A DNA stretch of 53,067 bases from an uncultured Saprospiraceae bacterium (lineage in GTDB: Bacteria; Bacteroidota; Bacteroidia; Chitinophagales; Saprospiraceae). Position numbers and translations under genes: made by a program. Below, in pieces: positions 1 through 9,641 of the stretch. The notes beneath the pieces are model-generated. The model was not told the origin of the DNA. It did not search any database and saw only the letters and a program-made list of their open reading frames with translations. Position 1 is the first letter of the stretch. Each line of letters starts with the position of its first letter. The stretch covers positions 1 through 53,067 of the forward strand of contig CALLWB010000110.1 of assembly GCA_938016265.1 (NCBI GenBank). Reading direction: 5' to 3'.

Positions 1-2055
1 GGTATCAGGATGTGCTTTTTCGATTTCATCTAATAATATGATGGAATAGGGCTTCCGTCGAACAGCTTCCGTGAGCTGACCACCCTCATCATAACCAACA
101 TAGCCTGGAGGCGCACCAACAAGGCGAGAAACCATGTGTCGTTCCTGGTATTCACTCATATCAATTCGGGTGATGGCTGTTTCATCATTAAATAGCTGAA
201 CGGCTAGCGCTTTTGCTAATTCCGTCTTACCAACTCCTGTTGGCCCTAGGAAAATGAAAGAACCAATAGGCCGTTTTTTATCCGACATTCCTGCCCGACT
301 TCTACGTACCGCATCCGAAACAGCAACTACTGCCTCATGCTGGCCAATCAATCGTTTATGGAGTTCCTCCTCCATGTTGATTAGTTTCTCTCGGTCGCTT
401 TGCAGCATTTTTTGTAGGGGGATACCAGTCCATTTGGCAACTACTTCAGCGATGTTTTCTGCATCCACTTCCTCGTCTGTCAGTCGATTGTCGCTGGATA
501 GTTTGTTTAGTTTCTCCTCGTACTCCTTGAGGATTTCTTCTTCTTTTTTGATTTTTCCGTAGCGGAGTTCTGCTACTAGTGCAAAGTCGGAATTACGTTC
601 TGCTTCGTCAGCAGCCAGTCTATATTCCTCGATATGTTTCTTGCAGTCCTGGATCTTGTCTACGAGTTCTTTCTCACTTTTCCATTGTGCTTTTAAGTCA
701 TTGAGGTCTTCCGTCAGATCAGCGATTTGCCGATTGATATTGTCCAGTTTTTTCTTGTCGTTCTCTCGTTTGATGGCTTCGCGTTCGATCTCTAACTGAC
801 GGACTTTTCTGTCCAGTTCGTCCAAGCTATCGGGAACGGAGTTTAGCTCCATTCTTAATTTTGCACCTGCTTCATCCATCAAGTCAATGGCTTTATCTGG
901 CAAATATCGGTCGGAGATGTATCGATTAGACAATTCCACAGCAGCAATTAGTGCATCATCCAGGATTCTTACCTCATGGTGATTTTCATAACGTTCTCTC
1001 AATCCACGGAGGATAGAGATGCAATCTTCTACCGTCGGTTCATCAACGATGACTTTCTGGAAACGGCGTTCCAGCGCCTTGTCTTTTTCGAAATACTTTT
1101 GGTATTCATCGAGGGTGGTTGCTCCAATGGTTCTGAGGTCTCCTCTAGCCAGGGCAGGTTTTAGGATATTTGCTGCATCCATTGCTCCACTACCACCGCC
1201 AGCGCCTACCAGGGTGTGTATTTCATCAATAAACAAAATCACTTCCCCATTAGAATTACTTACCTCCTTGATGACTGCTTTCAATCGCTCTTCAAACTCT
1301 CCTTTATATTTTGCTCCTGCTATCAATGCTGCCAAATCGAGTGCGAGCACCCGTTTGTCTGCCAGGTTGCTAGGTACATCATTGTTTACAATTCTCCAGG
1401 CGATACCTTCTACGATGGCAGTTTTACCAACACCTGGTTCTCCTAGTACAATTGGATTATTTTTCTTTCTTCTGGATAAGATTTGAAGGACACGACGCAT
1501 TTCGTCATCTCTGCCGATGATGGGGTCTAACTTCCCTGACCTAGCTTGCTCGCAAAGATCTACTGAAAATCTGCTCAGGGCATTGTATTCTTCTTCAGAA
1601 CTTTGAGAAGTAACTTTTTGCCCTTTTCTCAGCTCTTTGATTGCTTCGCGCAGTTTTTCGTCGGTTGCTCCTTGTTCTTTGAGCATTTTGGAGGTGAGGT
1701 CATCATTTTTTAATATTCCAAGCACAAAGGTCTCCACAGAAATGAATTGATCCTCCATTTCTTTCATGATATCTTTGGCGTTTCTGACGGCCTGATTGGC
1801 TTCCTGAGAAAGGTATTGTTTCTGAGTGCCTTCAATTTTTGGATAGGTACTGATAACGGTATTTAGCTGTTTGTGCAGCTTTTCCATATCAATGCCCACT
1901 TTCTCAAACAAATAAGAAATGATGTTTTCATCCACTAGCATCAACCCTTTTAGCAGGTGTGAGGTATCCACGTATTGCTGCTCATTGTCTTTGGCAATAG
2001 ATTGTGCTTTGGTTATTCCTTGCTGGGCTTTGACTGTAAAGTTGTCGTACGTCAT
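1..2055 (-). CDS. clpB: ATP-dependent disaggregase ClpB (3' part outside window)
   Basis: Hsp100 AAA+ unfoldase that, with DnaK/DnaJ/GrpE, threads aggregated proteins through its hexameric pore in the cytoplasm. The 685 visible codons start at ATG 2055 ([12 protein letters not shown]). They cover the N-terminal substrate domain (about 1-145), AAA-1 with Walker A GEPGVGKT at residues 205-212 and a [12 protein letters not shown] Walker B, the coiled-coil middle domain (about 400-520, rich in Glu/Lys/Arg) and the beginning of AAA-2 with Walker A GPTGVGKT at 604-611 and [11 protein letters not shown] at the window edge. Both Walker positions match E. coli ClpB within one residue, so about 170-180 residues are missing only because the window ends. 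The middle domain separates it from ClpA and ClpC. I found no heat-shock operator or clear TAnnTTTG box upstream. Identification is very secure. Confidence 0.97.
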   Translation of the reverse strand, partial: MTYDNFTVKAQQGITKAQSIAKDNEQQYVDTSHLLKGLMLVDENIISYLFEKVGIDMEKLHKQLNTVISTYPKIEGTQKQYLSQEANQAVRNAKDIMKEMEDQFISVETFVLGILKNDDLTSKMLKEQGATDEKLREAIKELRKGQKVTSQSSEEEYNALSRFSVDLCEQARSGKLDPIIGRDDEMRRVLQILSRRKKNNPIVLGEPGVGKTAIVEGIAWRIVNNDVPSNLADKRVLALDLAALIAGAKYKGEFEERLKAVIKEVSNSNGEVILFIDEIHTLVGAGGGSGAMDAANILKPALARGDLRTIGATTLDEYQKYFEKDKALERRFQKVIVDEPTVEDCISILRGLRERYENHHEVRILDDALIAAVELSNRYISDRYLPDKAIDLMDEAGAKLRMELNSVPDSLDELDRKVRQLEIEREAIKRENDKKKLDNINRQIADLTEDLNDLKAQWKSEKELVDKIQDCKKHIEEYRLAADEAERNSDFALVAELRYGKIKKEEEILKEYEEKLNKLSSDNRLTDEEVDAENIAEVVAKWTGIPLQKMLQSDREKLINMEEELHKRLIGQHEAVVAVSDAVRRSRAGMSDKKRPIGSFIFLGPTGVGKTELAKALAVQLFNDETAITRIDMSEYQERHMVSRLVGAPPGYVGYDEGGQLTEAVRRKPYSIILLDEIEKAHPDT

Positions 2056-2287
2056 TATGTTAAATCTATGTTTATTAATGCTAAATAATCCTTCTGCTTT
2101 GTAACGTGAAATCCGTTGGAAGGGTTACGGCAGATTCATAAGAATTATAAAATATAATTAAATAAGCCCTGAAATTAGAAATCGGAACCCGTATTCACAA
2201 ATTTCACTGATAATATTCTAGGAAAATTCGACGAATTGTGCGAAGTGGTAGCTTTTGGGCAGCAAATCGGGCGATCCGCTAAATTCA

Positions 2288-2380
2288 GGCCGCTGGAAAG
2301 TAGTTCAGCATAGTCGCCGTTTTGTCTTCGCTCTTCGCTCAGCCAACCCTGCTTCTTGCTTCAGTTACTTTCCAGTGGCC
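2288..2380. repeat. 93-bp imperfect inverted repeat, MITE- or REP-like
   Basis: The left arm 2288-2310 (GGCCGCTGGAAAGTAGTTCA...) is nearly the reverse complement of the right arm 2358-2380 (...AGTTACTTTCCAGTGGCC), with a 47-base spacer. The spacer contains the short tandem CTTCGCTCTTCGCTC. The patch is richer in G+C than its surroundings. There is no transposase and no obvious target-site duplication. It could be a small non-autonomous mobile repeat, a REP-type palindrome or a structured RNA. The pairing is visible directly; the class is inference. Confidence 0.5.
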
Positions 2381-2465
2381 TTCATACCGCTTCTATCCCT
2401 GCTGCGGGCTTTATTAGTTTGGAGGAGCAGTTGTCAGGAGCCCAAGTTGTGCGCAATTAGATGGA

Positions 2466-2520
2466 CAAAAACAACACCTGTATTGCTCCTGAATAATGGA
2501 TGGTTTGCAGGTTGTTTTTG
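2466..2520. repeat. Second imperfect inverted repeat
   Basis: CAAAAACAACACCTG (2466-2480) is the near reverse complement of CAGGTTGTTTTTG (2508-2520), with a loop of about 27 bases and one or two bulged bases. It lies just beyond the larger inverted repeat. It could be a weak terminator or part of the same repeat unit. Confidence 0.35.
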
Positions 2521-2591
2521 AAGCAACAAGAGGTAGAAGGCAGTTATCTGATTAAGAGTCGACTTTATGGTGTGGACTCCCTAGTTAGAAT

Positions 2592-3080
2592 TTAGCTAAA
2601 CAACGTCGCACTCAACGCATAATAAATAGCCATCAATGCCGAAAAAATGCAACTAGCAATGTACCTCCAATCAATTTTTATTAAATTTTGAATAACATAA
2701 TTTCCAAGAATACCAACAGGGATAGTCCCTAGAAATGAAAGCAAAGCGATGTTTAACAAACCAAAATTGATTTGATCAAATTGCAAGGAGAGTAATTTGA
2801 TAAACAACAAATGACGAGCAATCCAGATCGGATTGAAATATAAAATTGCTAATACTGTTTTTTTCAGTTTTGGAAAAAATCCAGTTTCAGCAGTTACTGT
2901 TTTGTCAATCCATCTAAAGTAAGCGGGTACCTCGATAGCGTATAGAGTAGCGCCAATAAAGGTTATTCCTAAAAGTCTCAGCCATCCAAATTCTCCTAGC
3001 AAAATTGCTGCAGAGGTATCGCCTAACAAATAGATCAGACCACCATAAATGACGTCTGTACGTTGGAGTGTTATTTTCAA
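2592..3080 (-). CDS. Small multi-pass membrane protein, possibly Mpv17/PMP22-like
   Basis: A 162-residue hydrophobic protein with about four membrane segments. I do not recognise it with certainty. It has a GDTSAAILL opening, then an LGITFIGATLYAIEVPAYFRWID stretch (about residues 38-59), then FNPIWIARH and a C-terminal WRYIASCIFSALMAIYYALS. The order GD...G..(G/Y)...P..(Y/F)..(L/I)D...WR...S....Y..LS recalls the Mpv17/PMP22 channel family, but the match is by eye and weak. No ATG is available: the first usable codon is TTG at 3080, and the preceding in-frame triplets soon reach a stop. It stands alone between two long non-coding gaps. Confidence 0.6.
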   Translation of the reverse strand: MKITLQRTDVIYGGLIYLLGDTSAAILLGEFGWLRLLGITFIGATLYAIEVPAYFRWIDKTVTAETGFFPKLKKTVLAILYFNPIWIARHLLFIKLLSLQFDQINFGLLNIALLSFLGTIPVGILGNYVIQNLIKIDWRYIASCIFSALMAIYYALSATLFS

Positions 3081-3560
3081 TTGATGTTAATTTTTCCCTC
3101 GAATTTAGAGGAGTTTCTGTGTTTTTTGTTTACAATAATTTACTACAAAATCCATTTCCCAATGCTTAATATAAAAAATTAAACATGTTTATGTAATGCT
3201 TAATTGTAATGAATTATCCTTAACCTATATTGATCTTTTAAGTAGACTACTTTGTTTCTGGCTGGTCAACTATAAATCGCTAATAAACAGCGACTTGTGT
3301 AATGCATTGTACTAGGTGTTTAGTTGATGGCAATAACAAAAACTGATTTCTCTATTGGCAAAAGAACTTAAAACAATTGATTTGAAATCGGATTCTTCTC
3401 CTGCTGGCTGATAATTTAAAACCTAGCAGAAACCAATAGTAAAAGAAAAGCAGCATTGACTACTTAAACATATGACAAAATTAATTTATTTTTTTTATTT
3501 TGTTTAAAGATTGAAAACCTCTTCAAATTCAACAATATTAACCACCAAAAAAACAAAAAA
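3081..3560. other. 480-bp AT-rich intergenic region
   Basis: A divergent gap between the small membrane protein and the dioxygenase. It contains a perfect 12-bp palindrome TAAACATGTTTA at 3180-3191 that could be a regulator site. No RNA gene, exact TAnnTTTG box or open frame that I would support is present. Confidence 0.4.
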
Positions 3561-4361
3561 ATGCTAGGATTTACATTCGAAAACGTAGATATCACAAAAT
3601 TAAGCCCTGATCAATTTGCTGAAATCAGAAAGGCAGTTCCTTACCACGGAGTAATTTGTATTAAAAATCAAGAACTGAATGAAGATGATCTTGTTTTATT
3701 TACAAAAAAGCTTGGAATCCCTGTTTTGTTGCCAGAAGCACTACGATTTAACAATACAAAAAAAGAGTACCCGGAGTTGGCAAGGGTGTCTAATATTTTG
3801 CCAGATGGTACGTTGATCAAAAGCCACAAGGCAGCAGAGTACTGGCACAGTGATGGCGATTTCTGGCAACCAGGACAAAACTATATTTTCAATCTACTGT
3901 ACTCGCAAGTAGTACCGGTAGTAGGCGGAGAAACAGGTTTCGCAGACTTAAGAATGGCATACGAATCCTTGAGCTCAGAGCTTAAAGAGCGAATCGAAGA
4001 TCTGGAAGTCATTGTTTGTTGTGACGAAATTCCTGATTTTAAAGATACTAAACCAGAAGACAGACAGCCAGACGCCTACCATCGTATCAAACATGTACAT
4101 GCGGAAACACAAATGACGGGCTTGTACATCGGTCATACACTTGCAAAAATCAAAGATTTGCCACAAGCAGAATCTGAAGAAATTATCCGTCAATTGGTCA
4201 AAGAAATAGAACGTCCTGCCAATCAATATATGCACAAATGGAGTGCAGGAGATGTTTTGATTTGGGACAATACTTCAGTAATGCACCGAAGCATGGGCGG
4301 ATATGGCGACTCTCCAAGGTTGTTGTTCCGTACACAAGCATTTATGTCACCGCTAAACTAA
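3561..4361 (+). CDS. TauD/TfdA-family 2-oxoglutarate, Fe(II)-dependent dioxygenase
   Basis: A 266-residue cytoplasmic enzyme of the taurine/clavaminate-type dioxygenase fold, which couples oxidative decarboxylation of 2-oxoglutarate to hydroxylation of a small molecule. The facial triad is visible: H96 and D98 in WHSDGD, and H242 in VMHRS. R257 in LLFRTQ is the usual 2-oxoglutarate carboxylate ligand. Length is normal (TauD is about 280). The substrate cannot be told; family members act on taurine, alpha-keto acids, gamma-butyrobetaine-like compounds or secondary metabolites. The gene is monocistronic, ended by the strong hairpin at 4406-4447. There is a long AT-rich leader without a Shine-Dalgarno sequence. 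Confidence 0.88.
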   Translation: MLGFTFENVDITKLSPDQFAEIRKAVPYHGVICIKNQELNEDDLVLFTKKLGIPVLLPEALRFNNTKKEYPELARVSNILPDGTLIKSHKAAEYWHSDGDFWQPGQNYIFNLLYSQVVPVVGGETGFADLRMAYESLSSELKERIEDLEVIVCCDEIPDFKDTKPEDRQPDAYHRIKHVHAETQMTGLYIGHTLAKIKDLPQAESEEIIRQLVKEIERPANQYMHKWSAGDVLIWDNTSVMHRSMGGYGDSPRLLFRTQAFMSPLN

Positions 4362-4405
4362 GCGATTGTTCGTTGTCAATTGACCATTGACCGAATGGCC
4401 AAACG

Positions 4406-4447
4406 AAAAAAAGGTAGAGATGTGTTCAACATCTCTACCTTTTTTTA
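4406..4447. terminator. Bidirectional intrinsic terminator
   Basis: A perfect stem, AGGTAGAGATGT (4412-4423) with ACATCTCTACCT (4429-4440), and a 5-base loop, flanked by an A-tract on the left and a T-tract on the right. It sits between the converging dioxygenase and protease genes and can serve both. Confidence 0.9.
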
Positions 4448-4488
4448 TGCATAACGATTAACTATTTCCAGTTCACCATTAACAAATA

Positions 4489-6594
4489 TTATTGTTGGCT
4501 GATCAAATCATTCATGATCATCAGTGTTTCTTCCAGATAGATATCTGATTTTAGGCCATCGTGCCAGTCATCAAATCTTGCGATTCTAGAGCTGTCAGAT
4601 TGGATATAATCATTGTCCGAGGTAAGGTTTGCCAATTCTAAGCCAGGAATATCTTCAAACATGTCTTCATAACGCTTAGCGCGCTGTGTTCTTTCTTCTT
4701 GTTCCGCTTTGAATTTATCGAAGTTGAGTGAATCGAATGGATCATCGCGTTCTTCTTTTAGTTCTTTCGCGTTTTCATTGATCATTGTAAAAGTCTTGTT
4801 GGTGCTTGTCCGCAATTTGCTTGCTTGTACGATGCTTCCAATATTCTTGATATGATTCGTCTTTTTGTATTCTGCCTTTTCGATTTCGTCCCATTCCATT
4901 GGGTGGTCGTGTTTTTTCTCTCCTGTCTGGATGTAGCTGTAACGGTCTGGTAATACTACATCAGGTACTACCCCTTTCAGTTGAGTGGTTGTACCATCAA
5001 TTCGGTAGAACTTTTGTGTTGTCAGTTTCACTGCACCTAGCGGTTTCATGTCTTCAAAGCTGGAAACTGCTTGGTCTAGGTCAAGGAAACGTTGTACGGT
5101 GCCTTTCCCAAACGTGGTAGCACTTCCTACGATAACTGCGCGGTTGTAGTCTTGCATTGCTGCAGCCATAATTTCTGATGCAGAAGCTGAACCAGAATTC
5201 ACCATGATCACAAATGGTCCATCATATTGAGTTTGATAATCCTTGTCTTTCAATACTTTTGGCGCACCATCTTTAGATTTGACCTGTACAATCGGCCCTG
5301 CTTCGATAAAGAGGCCAGACATTTTTACTACATCATTTAGTGATCCTCCACCATTGTTTCTAAGGTCAAGAATAATCCCGTCTACGTTTTCTCCATTCAA
5401 TTTTTCGACTTCCTTTGCGACGTCTGAAGAACAGTATCTACCGCCTGTTTTTGTGAAATCTGCGTAAAATTTTGGTAAGGAGATAAAGCCAATTTTCTTA
5501 TCAATTTTGTCATAGTTGATGATCGTTGATTTTGCATAACTTTCGTCTAGCACAACGATATCTCTGATGATTGGAATTATTTTGGTCGTTCCGTCTACTT
5601 TTTTGACAGTTAGTCGGACTTCTGTTCCTTTTTTGCCTCTGATGAGTCTTACCGCATCGTCTAGTCTCATACCAACGACATCTACTGTTTCTTCCTCTCC
5701 TTGACCGACACTGGTAATAATGTCATCGACTTCCAGTTCTTTTTGTCTCCAGGAAGCACTACCAGGAACGATTCTGACGACTTTTATTTGGTCATCTTCT
5801 TCTCGGAGTTGCGCTCCGATACCTTCTAGGCGGCCAGACATTTGAATATCGAAATTTTCTTTTTTCTTGGGTGCGAGGTAGTTGGAGTGTGGATCAAACG
5901 CGGAAGTGATTGAATTTAGGTAGGTGCTGATTTGATCGCGGTGATCTTGTTCGTTTAGGCGTTTGAACCAATCGTTGTGAATTTTTAATTCCTTTTCACG
6001 GGCCTCTTTTTCGAGCGTTTTGAAGGACTTGATTTCTACGTCTTTTTTGCCTTCTTCTTTATCTTTTTCTTGTGACTCTTGTTTGTCGACTATACGGGCA
6101 AGCACTCTGTATTTCAGGGCTTTTCTCCAGAGTTCTGTTACTTCTTCTTTGGTTTTTGCGTGTTGTTTTTTCTCGTCATCCAACTCAATACTTTCATCGA
6201 CAGAGAAATTGAAGGGTTTGCTCAACAGGTCTTCATAGATCGATTTTGCTTCTTCTTTTCTTCTTTGAAGGATGCCGGTTGCTTCTTCGAAAAATTTGAA
6301 GCTGCTCATGCTGACTTCGTCGTCTATTTCGAGTTTATATTTTTCTAGCCTTTCTACATCTTCCTGAAGGAAAAATAACTTAGTACCATCCAGACGGTCA
6401 AGGTATAGTTCGAAAACTCTTTTGGAGAAATCGTCATTGATGTCCTGAGGTTGGTAGTGCATTTGTCCTAAGCCACTGAGAATTGCCTGAATTAATACTT
6501 TATCCTTGTCTGCATTTTCTACAGTCGGTTTTTTTGCAGCAATAAAGATGACTACAGGAATGGCAAGAAGCAGTAATAGTCCTTTAATTTTCAT
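4489..6594 (-). CDS. prc: Carboxy-terminal processing (tail-specific) protease Prc/Tsp, S41 family
   Basis: A 701-residue periplasmic serine protease. An N-terminal signal or anchor helix (residues 4-20) is followed by the Tsp N-terminal helical domain, a PDZ domain (about 250-340, GIGAQL...IVPGSASWRQKELEVDDII) and the S41 core. By alignment with E. coli Tsp (S430/D441/K455 mature), the catalytic residues are S471 in NSGSASASE, D482 in MQDY and K497 in FGKGTVQ. The C-terminal extension (about 560-701) corresponds to DUF3340. Such proteases trim C-termini of envelope proteins and act on lipoproteins and peptidoglycan hydrolases. The middle region (about 140-200) has a strongly charged Lys/Glu stretch. 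No partner gene is adjacent; the gene ends at the bidirectional terminator. Confidence 0.93.
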   Translation of the reverse strand: MKIKGLLLLLAIPVVIFIAAKKPTVENADKDKVLIQAILSGLGQMHYQPQDINDDFSKRVFELYLDRLDGTKLFFLQEDVERLEKYKLEIDDEVSMSSFKFFEEATGILQRRKEEAKSIYEDLLSKPFNFSVDESIELDDEKKQHAKTKEEVTELWRKALKYRVLARIVDKQESQEKDKEEGKKDVEIKSFKTLEKEAREKELKIHNDWFKRLNEQDHRDQISTYLNSITSAFDPHSNYLAPKKKENFDIQMSGRLEGIGAQLREEDDQIKVVRIVPGSASWRQKELEVDDIITSVGQGEEETVDVVGMRLDDAVRLIRGKKGTEVRLTVKKVDGTTKIIPIIRDIVVLDESYAKSTIINYDKIDKKIGFISLPKFYADFTKTGGRYCSSDVAKEVEKLNGENVDGIILDLRNNGGGSLNDVVKMSGLFIEAGPIVQVKSKDGAPKVLKDKDYQTQYDGPFVIMVNSGSASASEIMAAAMQDYNRAVIVGSATTFGKGTVQRFLDLDQAVSSFEDMKPLGAVKLTTQKFYRIDGTTTQLKGVVPDVVLPDRYSYIQTGEKKHDHPMEWDEIEKAEYKKTNHIKNIGSIVQASKLRTSTNKTFTMINENAKELKEERDDPFDSLNFDKFKAEQEERTQRAKRYEDMFEDIPGLELANLTSDNDYIQSDSSRIARFDDWHDGLKSDIYLEETLMIMNDLISQQ

Positions 6595-7078
6595 AAAATT
6601 TATTTATCGTAATAATTAATGTCGTCAAGTTACATCAAACAATATCAAGAATCAAACCAACGGCAATGAATAATTGATCATGAGGTTGCAAAACCAACGA
6701 TAGAAAAGGCTCTTTTGTTTAAGAGAATTTAGAAGAATAATAAGGCAACTTTCTTCTCAAATAACGCTGATCACAGCCAACTAGCCGTATTTAAAGCATT
6801 CCATAATAAAAAAAACCTTCCTAAAAAAACATTGATTCCAACATATAAATATACATTGAATTCTTTAAATCTTAACTCCAGACTCCCAACAAACCTATTG
6901 ATTTAACAGAACATTAACGCTAATTTATCGGCAAGTGAATTCCTTAACAGTCACATTCTGTTTTTTCGGGCGCTAAATAGCAGACAACTTTGTTCATCTA
7001 AAATAAGTTTTGCTTACTTTTGGGGAATGTTTACACCAAGTCGTCAAAGACCAACCCAAAACTAAAACATTCCTATTA
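6595..7078. other. Divergent intergenic region (about 480 bp)
   Basis: AT-rich spacer between the divergent prc and sulfotransferase genes. Apart from the promoter at 6989-7022 I see no RNA gene, repeat or protein-coding frame. Confidence 0.5.
6989..7022 (+). promoter_or_regulatory. Bacteroidota-type promoter for the sulfotransferase gene
   Basis: TTTG at 6989-6992 and TACTTTTG at 7015-7022 fit the Bacteroidota -33/-7 consensus (TTTG, about 20 bases, TAnnTTTG) with a 22-base spacer. The predicted start of transcription near 7030 lies upstream of ATG 7079 and downstream of the TTG at 7010, so it decides the start codon. Confidence 0.6.
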
Positions 7079-8233
7079 ATGTCCTTCTTGCACGGATCCA
7101 TCTTATTCATTCATTTAAAAACGTTAGGTAAAATTATCTACCTGAACTGTTTTCGGCATTTCAGCGTAAGGCGATTGTTATTTACGTTATTGTTTTTGGT
7201 TGTGTATTTGTTTGTTGCCATTTTGCTGACGGTAGGCAGACTACTGGATGAAGTGTTGTTCTTCAGATACCGGGCTGTGGAAATCAAGGAACCCGTATTT
7301 ATTATCAGCAACCCGAGAAGTGGGACCACTTACCTTCACCGGTTGATTGGGCTGGATGAGGAGCGATTTATCTATACGTTGCTTTATCATGCTGTTTTTA
7401 CATCGGTTACCTTGTTTAAGCTGATTGATTTTTTTAGTAAAATAGATCGTCGAATAGGCCGCCCGATGCGCAAGTTTTTTGATTTTATTGATGATAAGTT
7501 GTTTGATGGTTGGAAAAATATCCACCCGATGGGGATCAATCAATCCGAAGAAGATGAAGGGATGTTTGTTATTCCGCTTATCACAACGGCAGTATGCATG
7601 ATTTGTCCATTCATGGAAGAAATGAAGTACCTGACTGTCCCTGACGAACTGCCAGAAAAACAGCGCCGCCGACTCCGACAGTATTACGAAAGTTCAATGA
7701 AACGGTTTGCATATGCCACTGGAAAAGACAAAACGATTTTATCAAAAAATGTAAATTCCATTGGCAGAATTAAGACGGTACTCAGTATTTTTCCAGACGC
7801 CAAAGTCATTTATTTGATCCGTCAGCCGAAGAAAGCGGTCCCATCCTTCATAAGTATGTTCGCTGCTCCCTGGAAAGCACATAGCCCGGAGATCCCTGAA
7901 AACTCAAAACATCATCAAGTACTAGGACAAGTAGCCATGGATTTTTACTCGTATTTTCATAAAATTAAACCAGACCTGATCCAGGAAAATCTGGTGACTA
8001 TCCGGTATGAAGATTTGGTAGCTAAACCTATAGAAACCGTACTAGAAGTCTATAAACAATTTGATCTGTCTGTTTCGGAGATATTCCTGGAAAGGCTAAA
8101 AAAAGAAACCAGTAAACAGCGTACCTATCGAAGTAAACATAGTTATTCTCTGGAGCAATATGGAATGTCAGAAGCTCAGGTAGAGGAAGAATTAGCGGAT
8201 GTCCTAGAAGAATACGGCTTTATGACCGCTTAG
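7079..8233 (+). CDS. Membrane-associated PAPS-dependent sulfotransferase
   Basis: A 384-residue sulfotransferase that should transfer sulfate from PAPS to a hydroxyl or amine. The 5'-phosphosulfate loop is NPRSGTTYL (N78-T84, just after FIIS), and the 3'-phosphate motif is VIYLIRQPKKAVPSFIS in the middle of the protein. A hydrophobic helix (about residues 33-54) precedes the catalytic domain, suggesting an anchor on the inner face of the membrane. I start it at ATG 7079, not TTG 7010, because the promoter box overlaps the earlier codons. The acceptor is unknown; surface glycans or lipids are plausible because the next gene is a transporter and glycan genes lie further on. The C-terminal part (RSKHSYSLEQYGM) matches the Sulfotransferase_3-type fold. 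Confidence 0.85.
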   Translation: MSFLHGSILFIHLKTLGKIIYLNCFRHFSVRRLLFTLLFLVVYLFVAILLTVGRLLDEVLFFRYRAVEIKEPVFIISNPRSGTTYLHRLIGLDEERFIYTLLYHAVFTSVTLFKLIDFFSKIDRRIGRPMRKFFDFIDDKLFDGWKNIHPMGINQSEEDEGMFVIPLITTAVCMICPFMEEMKYLTVPDELPEKQRRRLRQYYESSMKRFAYATGKDKTILSKNVNSIGRIKTVLSIFPDAKVIYLIRQPKKAVPSFISMFAAPWKAHSPEIPENSKHHQVLGQVAMDFYSYFHKIKPDLIQENLVTIRYEDLVAKPIETVLEVYKQFDLSVSEIFLERLKKETSKQRTYRSKHSYSLEQYGMSEAQVEEELADVLEEYGFMTA

Positions 8234-8396
8234 TTCCTGATATTCAAGGGACAAAGTGCACGCTAGGACTATTACTAACCAACTCAATATCCTAATAATC
8301 AATAACTAAAACAAAGGGAGAGACCAATGCATTCTTGAACTACTTACCGATTCCATTAACAATTAACCAATCCCTAATTAACCAATTCAACAATCA
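8234..8396. repeat. ATTAACCAAT-type low-complexity intergenic tract
   Basis: The spacer contains a run of degenerate ATTAAC/ATTAACCAAT units (8353-8395). Similar units appear at 4452-4485 and 39316-39334. They look like low-complexity intergenic sequence common in Bacteroidota rather than a defined element. Confidence 0.3.
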
Positions 8397-9620
8397 ATGT
8401 CCAAGCAATTAGAATTTAATATAAAGTGGTATCCTTGGTACTTGGCGTTGACAGATGCGATGGCGTGGCTGCCGATTTTTTTCTTGTATTTCAGCCAGTT
8501 CCTGAGTTTGAAAGAGGTGATATTATTGGAGTCAGTGTATTATTTTTCGGTGGTATTGTTGGAGGTGCCTTCTGGCTATTTTTCGGACAAGATTGGTAGG
8601 AAGCCGACGTTGTTGATTTCGACCATTGGTTTTTGTGTGTCTTATCTGTTGTTTTTGACAGGGTATAGTTTGGCTGTGCTGGCCGTGGCGCAGGTTTTAT
8701 TGGCATTTGGCATGTCCTTTCGTTCTGGTACAGAGACCTCTTTTCATTTTGAATCGCTGAAGGCGCTGGGACGGGAATCAGAGTACGGAGATCGAGAGGC
8801 AAAGGTGGGCAGATACAGCCAATATGCTGGCGGAATGGCGGCGTTGTTTGGTGGACTGGCAGGGTATTATAGTTTGGCGCTGGGATATTTGCTGTCTTTT
8901 GTAACTGCTTTTTGTGCATTGATGTTGGTGGTACAGTTTACTGAACCTGCCGGTAGTAAAGAAGAATCGAAGGCCGCTCCCTTTTTTCAGCAACTTAAAA
9001 ATTGTGTGCATTATTTGAATAAAAAGCCGCTAGGAAGTTTATTCCTGTTTACCTGGTTTCTGTTTGTGATGATCCATGTCCCATATGAGTTTTATCAACC
9101 GTATTTGAAACAGTTGGAGGTCAATTTTGATGGGATTACTTTCAATGCTGCCGTTGCAAGTGGTATACTGTATGCCCTAACACGGTTTGTCAGTGGTTGG
9201 GCCGCCGGCAAAAGTATTCAGTGGCGGGATAAACTGGGTATGCGCTGGCTGTTGCTCTCGGCCTTCGCCCTGGAAGTATTGGTAATTGGCGTCATGTCCT
9301 TGGTTCTGCATCCTTTGATTATTGCCATCTTCCTATTTCGGAGTTTGCCGTCAGGGATGACGCGTGCGCCGATTGTCGCTGTAGTCAGTCCGGTACTGTC
9401 TTCTGCGGAGCGGGCAACGTATTTCTCTATACAAAGCCTGAGTTGTCGGCTAGGATTTGCGTTGTTGCTTATCTTTTTTAGTTTTCTGCCAGTATCGGAG
9501 GAAGTGCATAACTGGCCAGACTTGTCTATGATTTTGCAATCTGCTGCTGGTCTTGGGGTCTTGTTTTTTGTGCTACTGTTTGTGGTTTTGTGGAAGCAGT
9601 TTCCGGTCGAGAAAGGGTAA
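8397..9620 (+). CDS. Major facilitator superfamily transporter
   Basis: A 407-residue inner-membrane protein with about 12 hydrophobic segments. The MFS motif A is clear between helices 2 and 3: GYFSDKIGRKPTL at residues 60-72. After helix 4 the sequence FRSGTETSFHFESLKALGRE resembles the (S)GT(D/E)xAxxYDSL signature of an MFS subgroup often annotated as drug or metabolite exporters. A cytoplasmic loop about residues 180-200 carries TEPAGSKEESKAAPF. The cargo cannot be predicted. It follows the sulfotransferase by 163 bp in the same direction but no shared function is shown. The start ATG at 8397 is followed at once by the first amphipathic segment. Confidence 0.88.
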   Translation: MSKQLEFNIKWYPWYLALTDAMAWLPIFFLYFSQFLSLKEVILLESVYYFSVVLLEVPSGYFSDKIGRKPTLLISTIGFCVSYLLFLTGYSLAVLAVAQVLLAFGMSFRSGTETSFHFESLKALGRESEYGDREAKVGRYSQYAGGMAALFGGLAGYYSLALGYLLSFVTAFCALMLVVQFTEPAGSKEESKAAPFFQQLKNCVHYLNKKPLGSLFLFTWFLFVMIHVPYEFYQPYLKQLEVNFDGITFNAAVASGILYALTRFVSGWAAGKSIQWRDKLGMRWLLLSAFALEVLVIGVMSLVLHPLIIAIFLFRSLPSGMTRAPIVAVVSPVLSSAERATYFSIQSLSCRLGFALLLIFFSFLPVSEEVHNWPDLSMILQSAAGLGVLFFVLLFVVLWKQFPVEKG

Positions 9621-9641
9621 GTTTTATTTTTTTGCAAGTAT

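Larger units (their letters stand above)
2056..2591. other. 536-bp intergenic region without a convincing gene
   Basis: This gap lies upstream of clpB and downstream of the 2592-3080 gene. The first 170 bases are AT-rich ordinary leader sequence. From about 2240 to 2521 the composition becomes more GC-rich and holds two imperfect inverted repeats, described separately. An 88-codon open frame at 2255-2521 crosses both repeats and has no recognisable domain, so I do not call it a gene. Confidence 0.6.

Noticed and set aside
254-1486. Plus-strand open frames (254-562, 976-1164, 1019-1486)
   Set aside because: They are antisense shadows of clpB, which has full motif support on the other strand.
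2255-2521. 88-codon frame on the plus strand
   Set aside because: It runs through two inverted repeats, has no domain, signal peptide or promoter, and its composition is that of the repeat.
7010-7078. TTG start extending the sulfotransferase by 23 residues
   Set aside because: The -7 box 7015-7022 lies downstream of this codon, so it would not be transcribed.
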